From contig NZ_OBEH01000002.1 in assembly GCF_900215465.1 (NCBI RefSeq), positions 804,937 to 868,936 of the forward strand: a stretch of DNA of 64,000 nt, given 5' to 3'. The position numbers were made by a program, and so were the translations under genes. The notes under the pieces are model-generated. The model saw only the letters and a program-made list of their open reading frames with translations, did no database searches and was not told the DNA's origin. Shown piece by piece: positions 7,990 through 17,908 of the stretch. Within the stretch, counting starts at the first letter, position 1, and each line of letters starts with the position of its first letter. Origin of the DNA: Flagellimonas pacifica (GTDB taxonomy: Bacteria; Bacteroidota; Bacteroidia; Flavobacteriales; Flavobacteriaceae).

Positions 7990-10770
7990 TTAATTCTTTA
8001 ATTCAATCTCTGGTTCTTTAACTGCTGGAACTATCGGATTTCCATCTGCATCAATCTCAATAATATTATCAAAGCCAAGTTCATCCAATTTGGAAGCTAT
8101 TTTAGCCCTATCTCCAACCATGAACCAGTTGACAGCTTCTGGCTTTACTACTTTTTTACTTACAGTGCGTACATCGTCCAAGGAAAGGTTACGTACATCT
8201 TGATCATAAGTTTGGTAATAATCATCTGGTAAATCGTATCTGATCATGTTTCTAATGGAAGTATTGACTGAACTGTTGGTTTCCCACTGTCCAGGTAAAC
8301 TCAAAACTTGATTCGTTTTCACTTTGTCCAGCTCCTGTTGAGTAGCAGGTCGTGTAGATATGAATTCTGATATTTCCTTTCGGATTTCACTAACGGACTC
8401 CGAAGTTTTATCTGTTTGTACTGGAGCATAAACAATGAACGGCCTAACCTCTTTAGATCCCAAAACAAATCCGCCAGCGCCATACGACCAATGTTTATCT
8501 TCTCTCAAGTTCATATTGATTCTAGAAGTAAAATCTCCTCCAAGTATACTGACCATTTGCTCCAAGGCAACTTCGGAAACACCACCATATTTCTCGGTCA
8601 AGTGACCAGCAATGATAACCGATTGCTGAGACTCTGGTCTATTCATCAAATACAAAGTGTTTTTGCTATTTGATTTGGGCTCATTGAACGCAATTGTGGG
8701 CACATCCCCTTTTTTCCATTTCCCAAGAGTCTTTTGCAATTTGGATTTCAAATCATCCATCTCAATATCACCTGTCACTATTATGGTTGAATTGTTAGGT
8801 TTTACCCAAGTATTATAGTAACCAACCACATCGTCTCTTGTTAATTTCCCCACTGTGGCCTCATATCCTGTTCCTGTATATGGATTGCTATATGGATGGT
8901 CTTCACCGTATAAATACTTGTTCATGACACGCAATGCCATTGACACCGGCTGTGATTTTTCATTTTTTATATTGTTGATTTGCTCATTCTTTAAGCGATT
9001 AAACTCAGCCTCTGGGAAAATAGGATTAAGTACCACATCAGAAAACAACTCTAAGCTAGTACCAAAGCTCTGTTTTAAGGTTGTCATAAAAACATTGGAC
9101 TGGTCTTGGTTTGAAAACGTATTTAAACTAACCCCTAATAGCTCAGACTTTTCACTGATCTGGAGCGAATTTAGATTCTTTGTGCCCTCATCCATTAGAT
9201 TCATGGCAAGTTGTGCCGTTCCTGGACTACTTAAATAGTCGGTTTTATAACCAGCATTTACCACAAGATTCACAACTACAGTTGGAACCCCTGTGCGCTT
9301 TGCCAAAACAATATTCAATCCATTGGATAGCTGTGCTTTTTCTAAAATTGGAAACTTGGAGCTCTTTTGGGTTCCCAATTCAGGAAGCTTGGAACGGTCA
9401 ACGGTACTTTTCTGAACACTATATTCGGGGAAAGGATTGCAAACCAACACGTGCTTGCCTTTGGACAACCACTTGTTAGCTGTTTTCTTAAGGTCATCAA
9501 TTGTAGCATCTTCAACATACTTCAAAACCGTTTTATAATATGAAGCATCTCCAAAATAGGTTTGGTTTGATGCAAGTATATCAGAAACCCCTCCAAATCC
9601 ACCAATTCTTTCCAAACCTTTTATGAAGTTAGAAAAATAGGCGGCCTTTACCCTTGTCAGTTCGGCTTCAGTTGGCCCCTCAGCCAAAAACCTTCTGATT
9701 TCATCTTCAAATTGATTCCTAAGTTTGTCGGCGTCTTGCCCTGGCTTTACATTTAACCAAGTAATAAACCTACTGGCAATTTCACTGGAGGCTTGAAAAG
9801 AAACTGCTGCGCTTGCGGTTTGATCTTCATAAACAAATTTCTTATACAGCCTAGAGTTCTTTCCACTAGTCAATATGGCCGATATCAAATCAAAATGGAT
9901 GTCTTCTTTGTCTCCAAATTGTGGGGTGTTCCAACAAAACAACACCCTAGTCTCCGGTACTCTATCCTCATAGACTTGGTAAGTGTCAAAGTTGCGCTCA
10001 GGAATGTTTACTTCTTGTCGTTCAATGGTAGGGCCCGCTGGAATGTCCCCAAAATATTTCAAAACTTTCTTATAAACTTCATCTGGGTTTACATCACCTG
10101 CTACAGCTACAACAGCATTTGCAGCTCCATAATAAGACTTGAACCATTCATGAACATCTTCCAAAGAGGCGGCATTTAAATCCTCCATTTCCCCTATTAC
10201 AGTCCAAGAATATGGATGTCCCTTTGGATACATGGATTTTGTTAAATAATTCCATTGGTTACCATAAGGCTGATTTTCTCCTTGTCTTTTTTCGTTTTGG
10301 ACAACACCTCGTTGTTCATCCAATTTGGCATGATCAATGGCTCCCAATAAATGTCCCATTCGATCAGATTCCAGAAAGAGTACCTGGTCAAGCGCAGAAA
10401 TAGGCACATTCTGAAAGTAATTGGTCCGGTCTGAATTAGTAGTTCCATTCAAATCGGTGCCACCAATGCTCTCCAAGGCTTGAAAATAATCTTTGTTGTA
10501 GTTTTCACTTCCATTGAACATTAAATGTTCAAACAAATGCGCAAAACCACTCTTTCCAGGTTTTTCGTTTTTTGAGCCCACGTGATACCATACATTTACC
10601 GCTGCAATAGGTGCTTTATGGTCTTCATGTACCAATAATGTAAGTCCATTGGGCAAATTATAGTGTTTATAGGGTATTTCTATTTCACTTGCCTTAAATT
10701 GAAAATTCTGCGCCCTCTGAGTTTGCACACAGAAAAGAGCCATACTAATAAAAATGAAAAATCTTTTCAT
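7990..10770 (-). CDS. M16 family (pitrilysin-type) zinc metallopeptidase, two-domain, exported
   Basis: A 926-residue insulinase-like peptidase with an N-terminal signal peptide (FFIFISMALFCVQTQ), so probably periplasmic or outer-membrane associated. The inverted zinc motif HxxEH is HLFEH at residues 78-82, with the third ligand probably E160 in RGVVQNE. The chain repeats the M16 fold: an active N-terminal half and an inactive C-terminal half starting near residue 490 that lacks HxxEH but keeps the R/Y-type substrate region. Such proteins degrade peptides imported through the envelope. It is monocistronic, bounded by the shared terminator downstream and a 227-base divergent gap upstream. Confidence 0.93.
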   Translation of the reverse strand: MKRFFIFISMALFCVQTQRAQNFQFKASEIEIPYKHYNLPNGLTLLVHEDHKAPIAAVNVWYHVGSKNEKPGKSGFAHLFEHLMFNGSENYNKDYFQALESIGGTDLNGTTNSDRTNYFQNVPISALDQVLFLESDRMGHLLGAIDHAKLDEQRGVVQNEKRQGENQPYGNQWNYLTKSMYPKGHPYSWTVIGEMEDLNAASLEDVHEWFKSYYGAANAVVAVAGDVNPDEVYKKVLKYFGDIPAGPTIERQEVNIPERNFDTYQVYEDRVPETRVLFCWNTPQFGDKEDIHFDLISAILTSGKNSRLYKKFVYEDQTASAAVSFQASSEIASRFITWLNVKPGQDADKLRNQFEDEIRRFLAEGPTEAELTRVKAAYFSNFIKGLERIGGFGGVSDILASNQTYFGDASYYKTVLKYVEDATIDDLKKTANKWLSKGKHVLVCNPFPEYSVQKSTVDRSKLPELGTQKSSKFPILEKAQLSNGLNIVLAKRTGVPTVVVNLVVNAGYKTDYLSSPGTAQLAMNLMDEGTKNLNSLQISEKSELLGVSLNTFSNQDQSNVFMTTLKQSFGTSLELFSDVVLNPIFPEAEFNRLKNEQINNIKNEKSQPVSMALRVMNKYLYGEDHPYSNPYTGTGYEATVGKLTRDDVVGYYNTWVKPNNSTIIVTGDIEMDDLKSKLQKTLGKWKKGDVPTIAFNEPKSNSKNTLYLMNRPESQQSVIIAGHLTEKYGGVSEVALEQMVSILGGDFTSRINMNLREDKHWSYGAGGFVLGSKEVRPFIVYAPVQTDKTSESVSEIRKEISEFISTRPATQQELDKVKTNQVLSLPGQWETNSSVNTSIRNMIRYDLPDDYYQTYDQDVRNLSLDDVRTVSKKVVKPEAVNWFMVGDRAKIASKLDELGFDNIIEIDADGNPIVPAVKEPEIELKN

Positions 10771-10997
10771 GACTGTAATTTTTGGATTATTTGATTGATA
10801 ATATTAAGTGTGAAACAAGGTAATAATAAGTTTTAGTTTTCCCAAGCATTTGCATTTATCTGTTTATGAGAACAGTAAAGATTTAAAAAGAAATATATTA
10901 CAAGTAAAAAGGTTTATCCCCAGACTAATTTTAATGGCAATTTTTCCTGTTATTAGCAACATAATTTATACTTTCACAAAAAGTAAATTTCCCCTTA

Positions 10998-11375
10998 ATG
11001 AAAAATAATACCCTAATCCATTTGGGACTGGCCCTTCTCAGAATTATCCCGTCTGCATTTATGCTAACTCATGGGCTTCATAAATTTCAGAAGTTAATAG
11101 GCGGCAATACCGAATTTCCAAATCCTTTGGGAATAGGGCAAGCTCCATCTCTTTTCTTAGCAGTAATTGGCGAATTTCTTTGCCCAATCCTAATAATCAT
11201 TGGGTTTAAAACACGTTTGGCGGCTATTCCTACAGCAATAACAATGCTGGTTGCAGCCTTACTGTTCCATGGTGCAGACCCGTTTGGCAAAAAAGAGTTG
11301 CCTTTGCTTTACGCTACAATATTTATTGTAATCTTTCTTTTGGGTCCCGGTAAATACAGTGTGGATAAAAAATAG
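10998..11375 (+). CDS. DoxX family membrane protein
   Basis: A small integral membrane protein of 125 residues with about four predicted transmembrane helices. It carries the DoxX-like pattern 'LALLRIIPSAFMLTHGLHKFQKL' in part (residues ~10-30) and GEFLCPILIIIGFKTR near residue 60. Family members are linked to quinone- or redox-related functions, but this one's role is unknown. It starts after a 227-base gap shared with the divergent M16 gene and converges on holA, with only five bases between the stops. Confidence 0.85.
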   Translation: MKNNTLIHLGLALLRIIPSAFMLTHGLHKFQKLIGGNTEFPNPLGIGQAPSLFLAVIGEFLCPILIIIGFKTRLAAIPTAITMLVAALLFHGADPFGKKELPLLYATIFIVIFLLGPGKYSVDKK

Positions 11376-11380
11376 TGTGC

Positions 11381-12382
11381 TTAGAGTACTTTTGTAAGCA
11401 ACTCTTTAAGCAAGTCTGCTTGAGGCATATTATTCGCTCCAACACCTTTACTTTTCAAATCCAATTGGCGTAAGTTGGAAATTATGGTGCTGACTCTTTT
11501 CATAGGATAGTTTTTGGCAGCAATGGTAAATTCATTCACAAAATATGGATTAACTCCTAAGACTTTTGCTACGTTGCCCGGCGAATGGTCTTTAAGTCCA
11601 TGATACTGGAGTAACTGTGTGAAAAAAGTATTTAAAAGAGTAATGGTAACCACGAAAGGGTTGTCCTTTGGGTTTTGAGAAAAATAATCGATGATACGAG
11701 TAGTTTTTCGCACATTTCGCTCCCCTATTGCCTTTTTCAGTTCAAAATTGTTGAAATCTTTACTTATACCTATATGTTGTTCTATATGGTCCGGGGTAAT
11801 CTCCGTAGTTGAAGGCACCATCAACCTTAACTTATCCAGCTCATTATTTATTTTACTCAAATCTGTACCCAGAAATTCCACCAGTAACATACAAGCTTTG
11901 GGAGAAATCTTATATTTTTTCCCACTCAAAGTTCTTCTTATCCATTCCGATACCTGATTTTCATACAACTTCTTACTTTCAAAAAGTTCCCCAGTTTTTT
12001 GAATGGACTTGTATAGCTTTTTCCGTTTGTCCAGTTTTTTATATTTATAACAGATAACCAATATGGTGGATGGCTGAGGATTCTCTGCATAAGAAGTGAA
12101 ACTCTCAATATTTCGGGAAAGATGTTGCGCCTCTTTTACTATGACCACTTGGTGCTCTGCCATCATGGGAAACCTTTTGGCATTAGCAATTACATCATCA
12201 ACACTAGTTTCTTTTCCATACAAAACCATTTGATTGAAACCTTTTTCATCCTCGGTCAACACATTATCTGCTATATACTTAGAAATCTTGTCAATATAAT
12301 AGGGTTCATCTCCCATTAAAAAATAAATAGGCTTTGGAGTCCCTTGTTTTATGTTGCCCACTATTTCTTTTACTCTGTCCAT
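11381..12382 (-). CDS. holA: DNA polymerase III subunit delta
   Basis: Clamp-loader subunit that opens the beta sliding clamp. The 333-residue length and the pattern PIYFLMGDEPYYIDKIS near residue 20, NxLDKL near residue 185 and the C-terminal helical DLLKELL tail match HolA. The delta subunit has an AAA+-like fold but no catalytic Walker A, as expected. The ATG is only 26 bases from the divergent HsdR-N-domain gene, so their promoters must overlap each other or the coding ends. This divergent pair is, as far as I recall, common in Bacteroidota. Confidence 0.93.
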   Translation of the reverse strand: MDRVKEIVGNIKQGTPKPIYFLMGDEPYYIDKISKYIADNVLTEDEKGFNQMVLYGKETSVDDVIANAKRFPMMAEHQVVIVKEAQHLSRNIESFTSYAENPQPSTILVICYKYKKLDKRKKLYKSIQKTGELFESKKLYENQVSEWIRRTLSGKKYKISPKACMLLVEFLGTDLSKINNELDKLRLMVPSTTEITPDHIEQHIGISKDFNNFELKKAIGERNVRKTTRIIDYFSQNPKDNPFVVTITLLNTFFTQLLQYHGLKDHSPGNVAKVLGVNPYFVNEFTIAAKNYPMKRVSTIISNLRQLDLKSKGVGANNMPQADLLKELLTKVL

Positions 12383-12408
12383 TCAGAAAAAATCATCAAA
12401 TTTGTCCA

Positions 12409-12855
12409 ATGCAACCATTGAACTTCCCCAAGTATCAGTTTAGAATCAAAAGTAGCGAAAATAGGCTCTATATTTTTGATGTAATCCGTAAAAAGTTTGT
12501 GTTGCTTCAACCTGAGGAATGGGTGCGTCAACACGTGGTCCATTTTTTAATCTTTACCAAAAAGTACCCAAAGAGCTTGATCAACGTAGAAAAACAACTG
12601 AATGTGAACAACTTAAAAAAACGTTATGATGTTGTTGTCTTCAAATCCAATGGAACTATTGATGTTTTGGCAGAATGCAAAGCACCGGAAATAAAAATCA
12701 ATCAATCAACTTTTGACCAAATATCCCAGTACAATCTCAATTTAAAGGCCGACCATCTTATGGTGACCAACGGATTGGAACATTATTACTGTAAAATGGA
12801 CTTTGAGCACGAAAAATATATGTTTTTGAAGGAAATTCCTGATTTTAGCCGTTAA
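12409..12855 (+). CDS. Stand-alone type I restriction HsdR N-terminal-domain protein (PD-(D/E)XK fold)
   Basis: A 148-residue protein. The ATG at 12409 is preferred over the longer open frame from 12334, because upstream residues would overlap holA antisense and have no family character. The nuclease core is recognisable: D74 in KKRYDVVVF and the E-x-K pair E89/K91 in LAECKAP, followed by a QISQYN helix typical of HsdR-N. No HsdM, HsdS or helicase domain is nearby, so it is not a working type I system. It may be a repair or housekeeping nuclease. It is followed 12 bases later by a glycosyltransferase gene on the same strand. Confidence 0.85.
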   Translation: MQPLNFPKYQFRIKSSENRLYIFDVIRKKFVLLQPEEWVRQHVVHFLIFTKKYPKSLINVEKQLNVNNLKKRYDVVVFKSNGTIDVLAECKAPEIKINQSTFDQISQYNLNLKADHLMVTNGLEHYYCKMDFEHEKYMFLKEIPDFSR

Positions 12856-12867
12856 TTTGCTCCCGTT

Positions 12868-13869
12868 TTGAAAGTCGCCATAGTCATATTGAACTGGAAC
12901 GGTAGAGCTTTATTGGAAAGGTTCCTTCCTTCGGTAATTGCATATTCGCAAGGAGCCAATATCTATGTTGTTGACAACGCAAGTTCTGATGATTCGGTAA
13001 ATTTTTTAAAGAACGAATATCCACAGATAGGTGTGATTCAGAATACAACAAACGGTGGCTTCGCCAAAGGATACAACGACGGATTACAACACATAGATGC
13101 GGATATTTACTGCCTTTTAAATTCGGATGTTGAAGTAACACCAAATTGGTTGAATCCTATTTTGGGCACTTTTAACAACATTTCGGAAGCAGCAATTATC
13201 CAACCAAAAATTCTTGATCTTAATCGTAAAGAATATTTTGAATATGCCGGTGCGGCTGGTGGATTCATTGATAAGCTAGGGTATCCATTCTGTAGAGGGA
13301 GGATATTCCAAGCATTGGAAAAAGATGAAGGGCAGTATGATGACACCAAAGAAGTGTTTTGGGCCACAGGTGCCTGTATGTTCATCAAAAAAGATGTTTT
13401 TAACTTGTTAAACGGGTTTGATGAGGACTATTTTGCACATCAAGAAGAGATTGATCTATGCTGGAGGGCAAAAAATAACGGTCATAAAGTTTATTATGTA
13501 GGTAATAGCAAAATTTACCACATGGGAGGATCCACACTTAAAAACATGGACCCAAAAAAGACCTTTCTTAATTTCAGGAACTCTCTCTACTCCATTACCA
13601 AGAATCTACCTGGCAAAAGAGCATTTACAATTGTCTTTTTACGTCTACTTTTGGATGGTATAGCAGCCATGCGTTTTATTTTTCAATTTAAATTCAATCA
13701 TTGCATAGCTATTCTGCGTGCACATCTGAGTTTTTATGTTAACTTTAGAAAGCTGTACAAAAAGCGGGAAAAAGCTAATTTTTTATTAAAGTACTATTCA
13801 ACAACATCCATTGTTTGGTCACATTTCGTACATCAAGTAAAGAATTTTAACATTTTAGTAAAAGATTAA
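12868..13869 (+). CDS. Glycosyltransferase family 2 protein
   Basis: A GT-A-fold sugar transferase of 333 residues, read from a TTG start. Near the N-terminus VILNWNGRALLERFL is followed by VVDNASSDDS (nucleotide-sugar binding) and the metal-binding NSDVEV at residues 85-90. The segment FAHQEEIDLCWRAKNNG, near residue 195, is the catalytic-region signature of the rhamnosyl/GlcNAc-type WcaE-like subgroup. The C-terminal part has basic and aromatic stretches that may contact the membrane. The acceptor is unknown; a role in lipid-linked or surface glycan assembly is inferred. Confidence 0.88.
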   Translation: MKVAIVILNWNGRALLERFLPSVIAYSQGANIYVVDNASSDDSVNFLKNEYPQIGVIQNTTNGGFAKGYNDGLQHIDADIYCLLNSDVEVTPNWLNPILGTFNNISEAAIIQPKILDLNRKEYFEYAGAAGGFIDKLGYPFCRGRIFQALEKDEGQYDDTKEVFWATGACMFIKKDVFNLLNGFDEDYFAHQEEIDLCWRAKNNGHKVYYVGNSKIYHMGGSTLKNMDPKKTFLNFRNSLYSITKNLPGKRAFTIVFLRLLLDGIAAMRFIFQFKFNHCIAILRAHLSFYVNFRKLYKKREKANFLLKYYSTTSIVWSHFVHQVKNFNILVKD

Positions 13870-13902
13870 CGATGCCTAAATAGTCCAATTTTGCTTTTTA
13901 CC

Positions 13903-13910
13903 TAATTTTG
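13903..13910 (+). promoter_or_regulatory. Candidate -7 element upstream of the OmpA lipoprotein gene
   Basis: TAATTTTG matches the Bacteroidota -7 consensus TAnnTTTG exactly and lies 57 bases before the ATG. I found no convincing -33 TTTG at the expected spacing. Confidence 0.4.
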
Positions 13911-13966
13911 GCAGAGAATTTGTGCATCAAGATATCTGAAAATCTATAAATTATATAATCAAAACC

Positions 13967-14842
13967 ATGAAAAAAGTTTTCCTAGGAACATTATCAATGG
14001 CAATTTTATTGTCCTCTTGTGTATCGCAAAAAAAATATGCTGATTTAGAAGCAAAACAACAAGAAACCCAAGATCTTTTGAATTCAGCAACGGTTAAATT
14101 AAATGACTGCTTGGAAGAAAAAGCTACGGCTTCATCTAGATTAAAAACCCTTGAAGATCAAAACGCTTTCTTGAAAGCCAACAATCAAGAATTGATCAAC
14201 AACATGGGTAATTTGACTACACTAACCACCAAAGGTGCTGAAAACCTTGAGAAATCTTTGGAAAGTTTACGTGAAAAAGACCTTACCATTAGAAAATTAC
14301 AAGATGCCGTAACTAGAAGAGATTCTGTTAACCTTGCGCTGGTACAAAGTCTTAAAGGAGTTCTTGGCAACTTGGATGACGAAGACATTGAAGTAAGTGT
14401 AGAAAAAGGTGTGGTATACGTATCTATTTCTGATAAATTATTGTTCCGAAGTGGAAGTTATAACATTACAAGCGCAGCCAGAAACGTTCTTGGTAAAGTT
14501 GCCAAAGTGGTAAACAACAAACCAGATTTTGAATTCTTGGTTGAAGGACATACTGATAATGTTCCTTATAAAGGTAGTGGGGCTCTTGTTGATAACTGGG
14601 ATTTAAGTGCAAAACGTGCTACATCTATTGTTAGAACATTACAGAACGATTTCAATGTAGATCCTAAACGTATGACAGCAGCTGGAAGAAGTTATTACAT
14701 TCCTGTGGCATCCAATGATACCGCTGCTGATAGAGCTAGGAACAGAAGGACCAGAATTGTTGTTCTTCCAAAAATCGATCAATTCTACAGCATGATTGAA
14801 GAAGGTATGAAAGATCCTGCCATTGGTGGGTCAGGTAACTAA
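13967..14842 (+). CDS. OmpA family peptidoglycan-associated lipoprotein with coiled-coil stalk
   Basis: A 291-residue outer-membrane lipoprotein. The signal ends in a lipobox LLSSC with Cys18. Residues ~25-140 are heptad-rich and predicted coiled coil. The C-terminal OmpA domain (about 150-285) contains FLVEGHTDNVPYKG and the NRRTRIVV segment, whose Asp and Arg bind diaminopimelate in this family. It therefore probably tethers the outer membrane to peptidoglycan. It stands alone between its own candidate promoter and a terminator. A degenerate relative is encoded at 21485. Confidence 0.93.
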   Translation: MKKVFLGTLSMAILLSSCVSQKKYADLEAKQQETQDLLNSATVKLNDCLEEKATASSRLKTLEDQNAFLKANNQELINNMGNLTTLTTKGAENLEKSLESLREKDLTIRKLQDAVTRRDSVNLALVQSLKGVLGNLDDEDIEVSVEKGVVYVSISDKLLFRSGSYNITSAARNVLGKVAKVVNNKPDFEFLVEGHTDNVPYKGSGALVDNWDLSAKRATSIVRTLQNDFNVDPKRMTAAGRSYYIPVASNDTAADRARNRRTRIVVLPKIDQFYSMIEEGMKDPAIGGSGN

Positions 14843-14863
14843 CAATTACCGCTCTCAAGAAAC

Positions 14864-14889
14864 AAGAACGGCCCAAATGGGCCGTTCTT
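14864..14889. terminator. Bidirectional intrinsic terminator
   Basis: AAGAACGGCCC / GGGCCGTTCTT, an 11-bp stem with a four-base loop and T-rich tails on both sides, lies between the convergent OmpA and tsaC genes. Confidence 0.9.
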
Positions 14890-14893
14890 TGTT

Positions 14894-15514
14894 TTAGAAA
14901 ATATCCAAACTTCCTTTACCCTCTCTCACAACCTCAGGATATCCTTCAGATAAGTCAACAACCGTTGAAGCTACGTTTCCACCATATCCTCCATCAATGA
15001 CCACATCTACTAAATTCTGCCACTTCTCATAAATAAGCTCAGGGTCTGTGGTATACTCCAAAACATCATCTTCATCACGGATAGAGGTAGAAACAATAGG
15101 ATTGCCCAATTCGGCGACCAATGCTTGTACAATAGCATTGTCCGGCACCCGTATCCCCACTGTTTTCTTTTTTTTGAAATCTTTTGGAAGGTTATTATTT
15201 CCAGGAAGAATAAAAGTATATGGTCCCGGTAAGGCCCTTTTTAATATTTTAAAAGTAGAAGTATCTATTTGACGAACAAAATCGGAAAGGTTACTCAAAT
15301 CCGCACAGACAAATGACCAATTGGACTTTTCCAATTTTATTCCTTTGATTCGTGCAATTCTTTGAAGTGCTTTTGAATTGGTAATATCACAACCCAAACC
15401 ATAAACCGTATCTGTTGGATAAATGACGAGCCCTCCCGCTCTTAACACATTCACAATTTTCTCAATCTGCCTAGGGTTTGGATTTTCCTCAAAAAGTTTT
15501 ATGAGTTCGGCCAT
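14894..15514 (-). CDS. L-threonylcarbamoyladenylate synthase (Sua5/YciO/YrdC family)
   Basis: Makes threonylcarbamoyl-AMP from threonine, bicarbonate and ATP for the t6A modification of ANN-decoding tRNAs. I chose the ATG at 15514 (206 residues); a TTG two codons upstream (15520) is possible but adds nothing conserved. The YrdC core is clear: GGLVIYPTDTVYGLGCD near residue 30, SIRDEDDV in the C-terminal half, and the KRALPGPYTFIL segment. The protein lacks the Sua5 C-terminal extension, so it is the short YciO/TsaC type; YciO paralogues may have another role. Confidence 0.9.
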   Translation of the reverse strand: MAELIKLFEENPNPRQIEKIVNVLRAGGLVIYPTDTVYGLGCDITNSKALQRIARIKGIKLEKSNWSFVCADLSNLSDFVRQIDTSTFKILKRALPGPYTFILPGNNNLPKDFKKKKTVGIRVPDNAIVQALVAELGNPIVSTSIRDEDDVLEYTTDPELIYEKWQNLVDVVIDGGYGGNVASTVVDLSEGYPEVVREGKGSLDIF

Positions 15515-15577
15515 AAACAATTTTCATTTAATACAAAGTAACGAAGATTATAGCCAATCCTTAGACAACTTTAACTA

Positions 15578-17908
15578 CTAGACCTCCAAGACCTCCAACT
15601 TAGCAAATCGGAGCAGTAGTTTCTTTATATCTCCTCTTTCAAACTGGATTTCAGCTTTCCTGTCGTTGCCTATCCCTTCAATTTTAAGTACTTTCCCTTT
15701 TCCAAATCGGGTGTGGTTTACCAAAGAACCTTCTACCAGACTTGGGTCTACCTTATTTGTGTTATTGGTGGGGGAAGAAATCTCAGGTTTCAACTTCCTA
15801 AGCTTTCTCAACTGATTTTCATTGGGCTTTTGAACACTTGGTGGTGTCCCATTCTTAGGTTTTGCCTGTCTAAGTCTACTTTTGTCCACCTCTCCAAAAA
15901 TGTCCGCATCAATCATAGATTTATAGCGATATCCATCATTTACAGGGGTAAGGTTTTCAACATATTGTTCCTCTATCTCTTCCAAAAAGCGACTTGGTTC
16001 AGCATCTATAAGTTTTCCCCAACGATACCTGTTTTGGGTATAAGTGAGGTAGGCTTGCTTTTCTGCCCTTGTAAGTGCCACATAAAACAATCTACGCTCC
16101 TCTTCCAATTCACTTCGGGTGTTCATACTCATGGCCGAAGGAAACAAATCTTCCTCCATACCCACTATATACACATGAGGAAACTCCAATCCTTTTGCCA
16201 AGTGAATAGTCATTAAAGCCACTCGGTCATCATCACCGGTATCTTTGTCCATATCCGTTGCAAGGGCCACATCTTCCAAAAACTCTGTAAGACTACCTGT
16301 GGCATCAGCCAATTCCTTTTGTCCCTCAACAAAATCCTTGATACCATTTAAAAGTTCTTCAATATTCTCCATGCGGGCAATGCCTTCAGGCGTACCGTCT
16401 TTTTTGAACTCTAAAAGCAACCCTGTCTTCTTGGCAACATGTTCGGCGAGTGCAAAAGCATCCGACCCTTCATTCATAATCTGAAAACTCTTGACCATGG
16501 TCACAAAATCTTGAAGTTTTCGTGTAGTACCTGCGTTAATTTTCAACTGGAGTTTCTCCAAGTGCTCCATTACTTCAAAAATGGAACGACCATAATGATT
16601 GGCCGCAACCACCAACTTGTCAATCGTGGTCTGCCCAATACCTCTTGCAGGAAAATTGATGATTCGCTTTAGAGCTTCCTCATCTTTTGGGTTGATGACC
16701 ATCCGTAAATAAGCCAACACATCTTTGATCTCTTTACGCTGATAAAAAGAAAGTCCGCCATAAATCCGATACGGAATATCCCTTTTACGCAATGCATCTT
16801 CAATTGCCCTGGATTGCGAGTTAGTTCTGTACAACACCGCAAACTCGCCATTTTGCAACTGTTGTTGCATCTTATTTTCAAAAATGGAACTAGCAACATA
16901 TCTGCCCTCCTCAGCATCAGTAATACTGCGGTGGATTTTTATCTTGTTTCCCTCATCATTTGAGGTCCAAACCACTTTTTCCAACTGATTTTTATTCTTA
17001 GCGATGATAGAGTTGGCCGCATTTACTATATTCTTTGTGGAGCGATAGTTCTGTTCCAATCGGTACATACCTACATTATCATAATCCCGTTGAAAATTGA
17101 GGATATTGCTAATATTGGCTCCACGAAATGAATAAATACTTTGCGCATCATCTCCCACTACGCAAATATTTTGATACCGGTCCGAAAGTGCTTTTACAAT
17201 CAGATATTGTGAATGATTGGTATCCTGATACTCATCCACCAAAATATACCGGAACCTATCCTGATATTTTGCCAACACCTCTGGAAAACGGGTCAATAAC
17301 TCATTGGTACGCAACAAAAGATCATCAAAATCCATTGCCCCAGCCTTAAAACAACGATCCACATAGTTCTGATAAATCTCGCCAAGTCGAGGTCTTTTGG
17401 CCATGGCATCAGCTTCCACAAGTTCAGGGTTCTGGAAATAAGCCTTTACAGTGATCAAACTGTTCTTGTAAGATGATATTCTGTTTTGAATCTGTTTGTA
17501 CTTATAAATGTCCTTGTCCAACCCCATCTCCTTAATAATGGCAGCAATCAAACGTTGCGAATCCTGGGTGTCGTAGATGGTAAAATTGCTTGGGTAACCT
17601 AATTTATCACCATCAAAACGCAATAACTTGGCAAAAACTGAATGAAAAGTTCCCATCCACAGATTCTTGGCCTCAGAATTTCCAACAATAGTGGCAATAC
17701 GCTTTTTCATTTCGCGCGCAGCCTTATTGGTAAAGGTCAATGCCAGAATATTAAAAGAGTCAACCCCTTGCCCCATCAAATGGGCTATCCTATATGTTAA
17801 CACACGGGTTTTTCCAGAGCCTGCACCAGCAATTACCATCAAAGGGCCATCTTTATGCAGCACAGGAGCCCGTTGGGCGTCGTTCAATTCATCCAAAAAA
17901 CTACTCAA
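15578..17908 (-). CDS. UvrD/PcrA-type superfamily 1A DNA helicase
   Basis: ATP-dependent 3'-5' helicase used in excision repair and conflict resolution. It is read from a TTG start, since no ATG precedes the first motif. Motif I GAGSGKT is at residues 28-34, the Walker B DEYQDTN near 226, motif III/IV LEQNYRST near 280, and motif VI VALTRAEKQ near 605. The ~775-residue length matches PcrA. The C-terminal ~60 residues (NHTRFGKGKVLKIEG...) form the Tudor-like RNA-polymerase-interacting domain. The sequence between motifs IV and VI is intact, with no frameshift. Confidence 0.95.
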   Translation of the reverse strand: MSSFLDELNDAQRAPVLHKDGPLMVIAGAGSGKTRVLTYRIAHLMGQGVDSFNILALTFTNKAAREMKKRIATIVGNSEAKNLWMGTFHSVFAKLLRFDGDKLGYPSNFTIYDTQDSQRLIAAIIKEMGLDKDIYKYKQIQNRISSYKNSLITVKAYFQNPELVEADAMAKRPRLGEIYQNYVDRCFKAGAMDFDDLLLRTNELLTRFPEVLAKYQDRFRYILVDEYQDTNHSQYLIVKALSDRYQNICVVGDDAQSIYSFRGANISNILNFQRDYDNVGMYRLEQNYRSTKNIVNAANSIIAKNKNQLEKVVWTSNDEGNKIKIHRSITDAEEGRYVASSIFENKMQQQLQNGEFAVLYRTNSQSRAIEDALRKRDIPYRIYGGLSFYQRKEIKDVLAYLRMVINPKDEEALKRIINFPARGIGQTTIDKLVVAANHYGRSIFEVMEHLEKLQLKINAGTTRKLQDFVTMVKSFQIMNEGSDAFALAEHVAKKTGLLLEFKKDGTPEGIARMENIEELLNGIKDFVEGQKELADATGSLTEFLEDVALATDMDKDTGDDDRVALMTIHLAKGLEFPHVYIVGMEEDLFPSAMSMNTRSELEEERRLFYVALTRAEKQAYLTYTQNRYRWGKLIDAEPSRFLEEIEEQYVENLTPVNDGYRYKSMIDADIFGEVDKSRLRQAKPKNGTPPSVQKPNENQLRKLRKLKPEISSPTNNTNKVDPSLVEGSLVNHTRFGKGKVLKIEGIGNDRKAEIQFERGDIKKLLLRFAKLEVLEV

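Noticed and set aside
12409-12855. Possible type I restriction-modification locus
   Set aside because: Only the HsdR N-domain is present; no hsdM, hsdS or motor domain in the neighbourhood.
15713-16216. 167-residue open frame on the plus strand
   Set aside because: Antisense to the well-supported UvrD/PcrA gene, with no family character.
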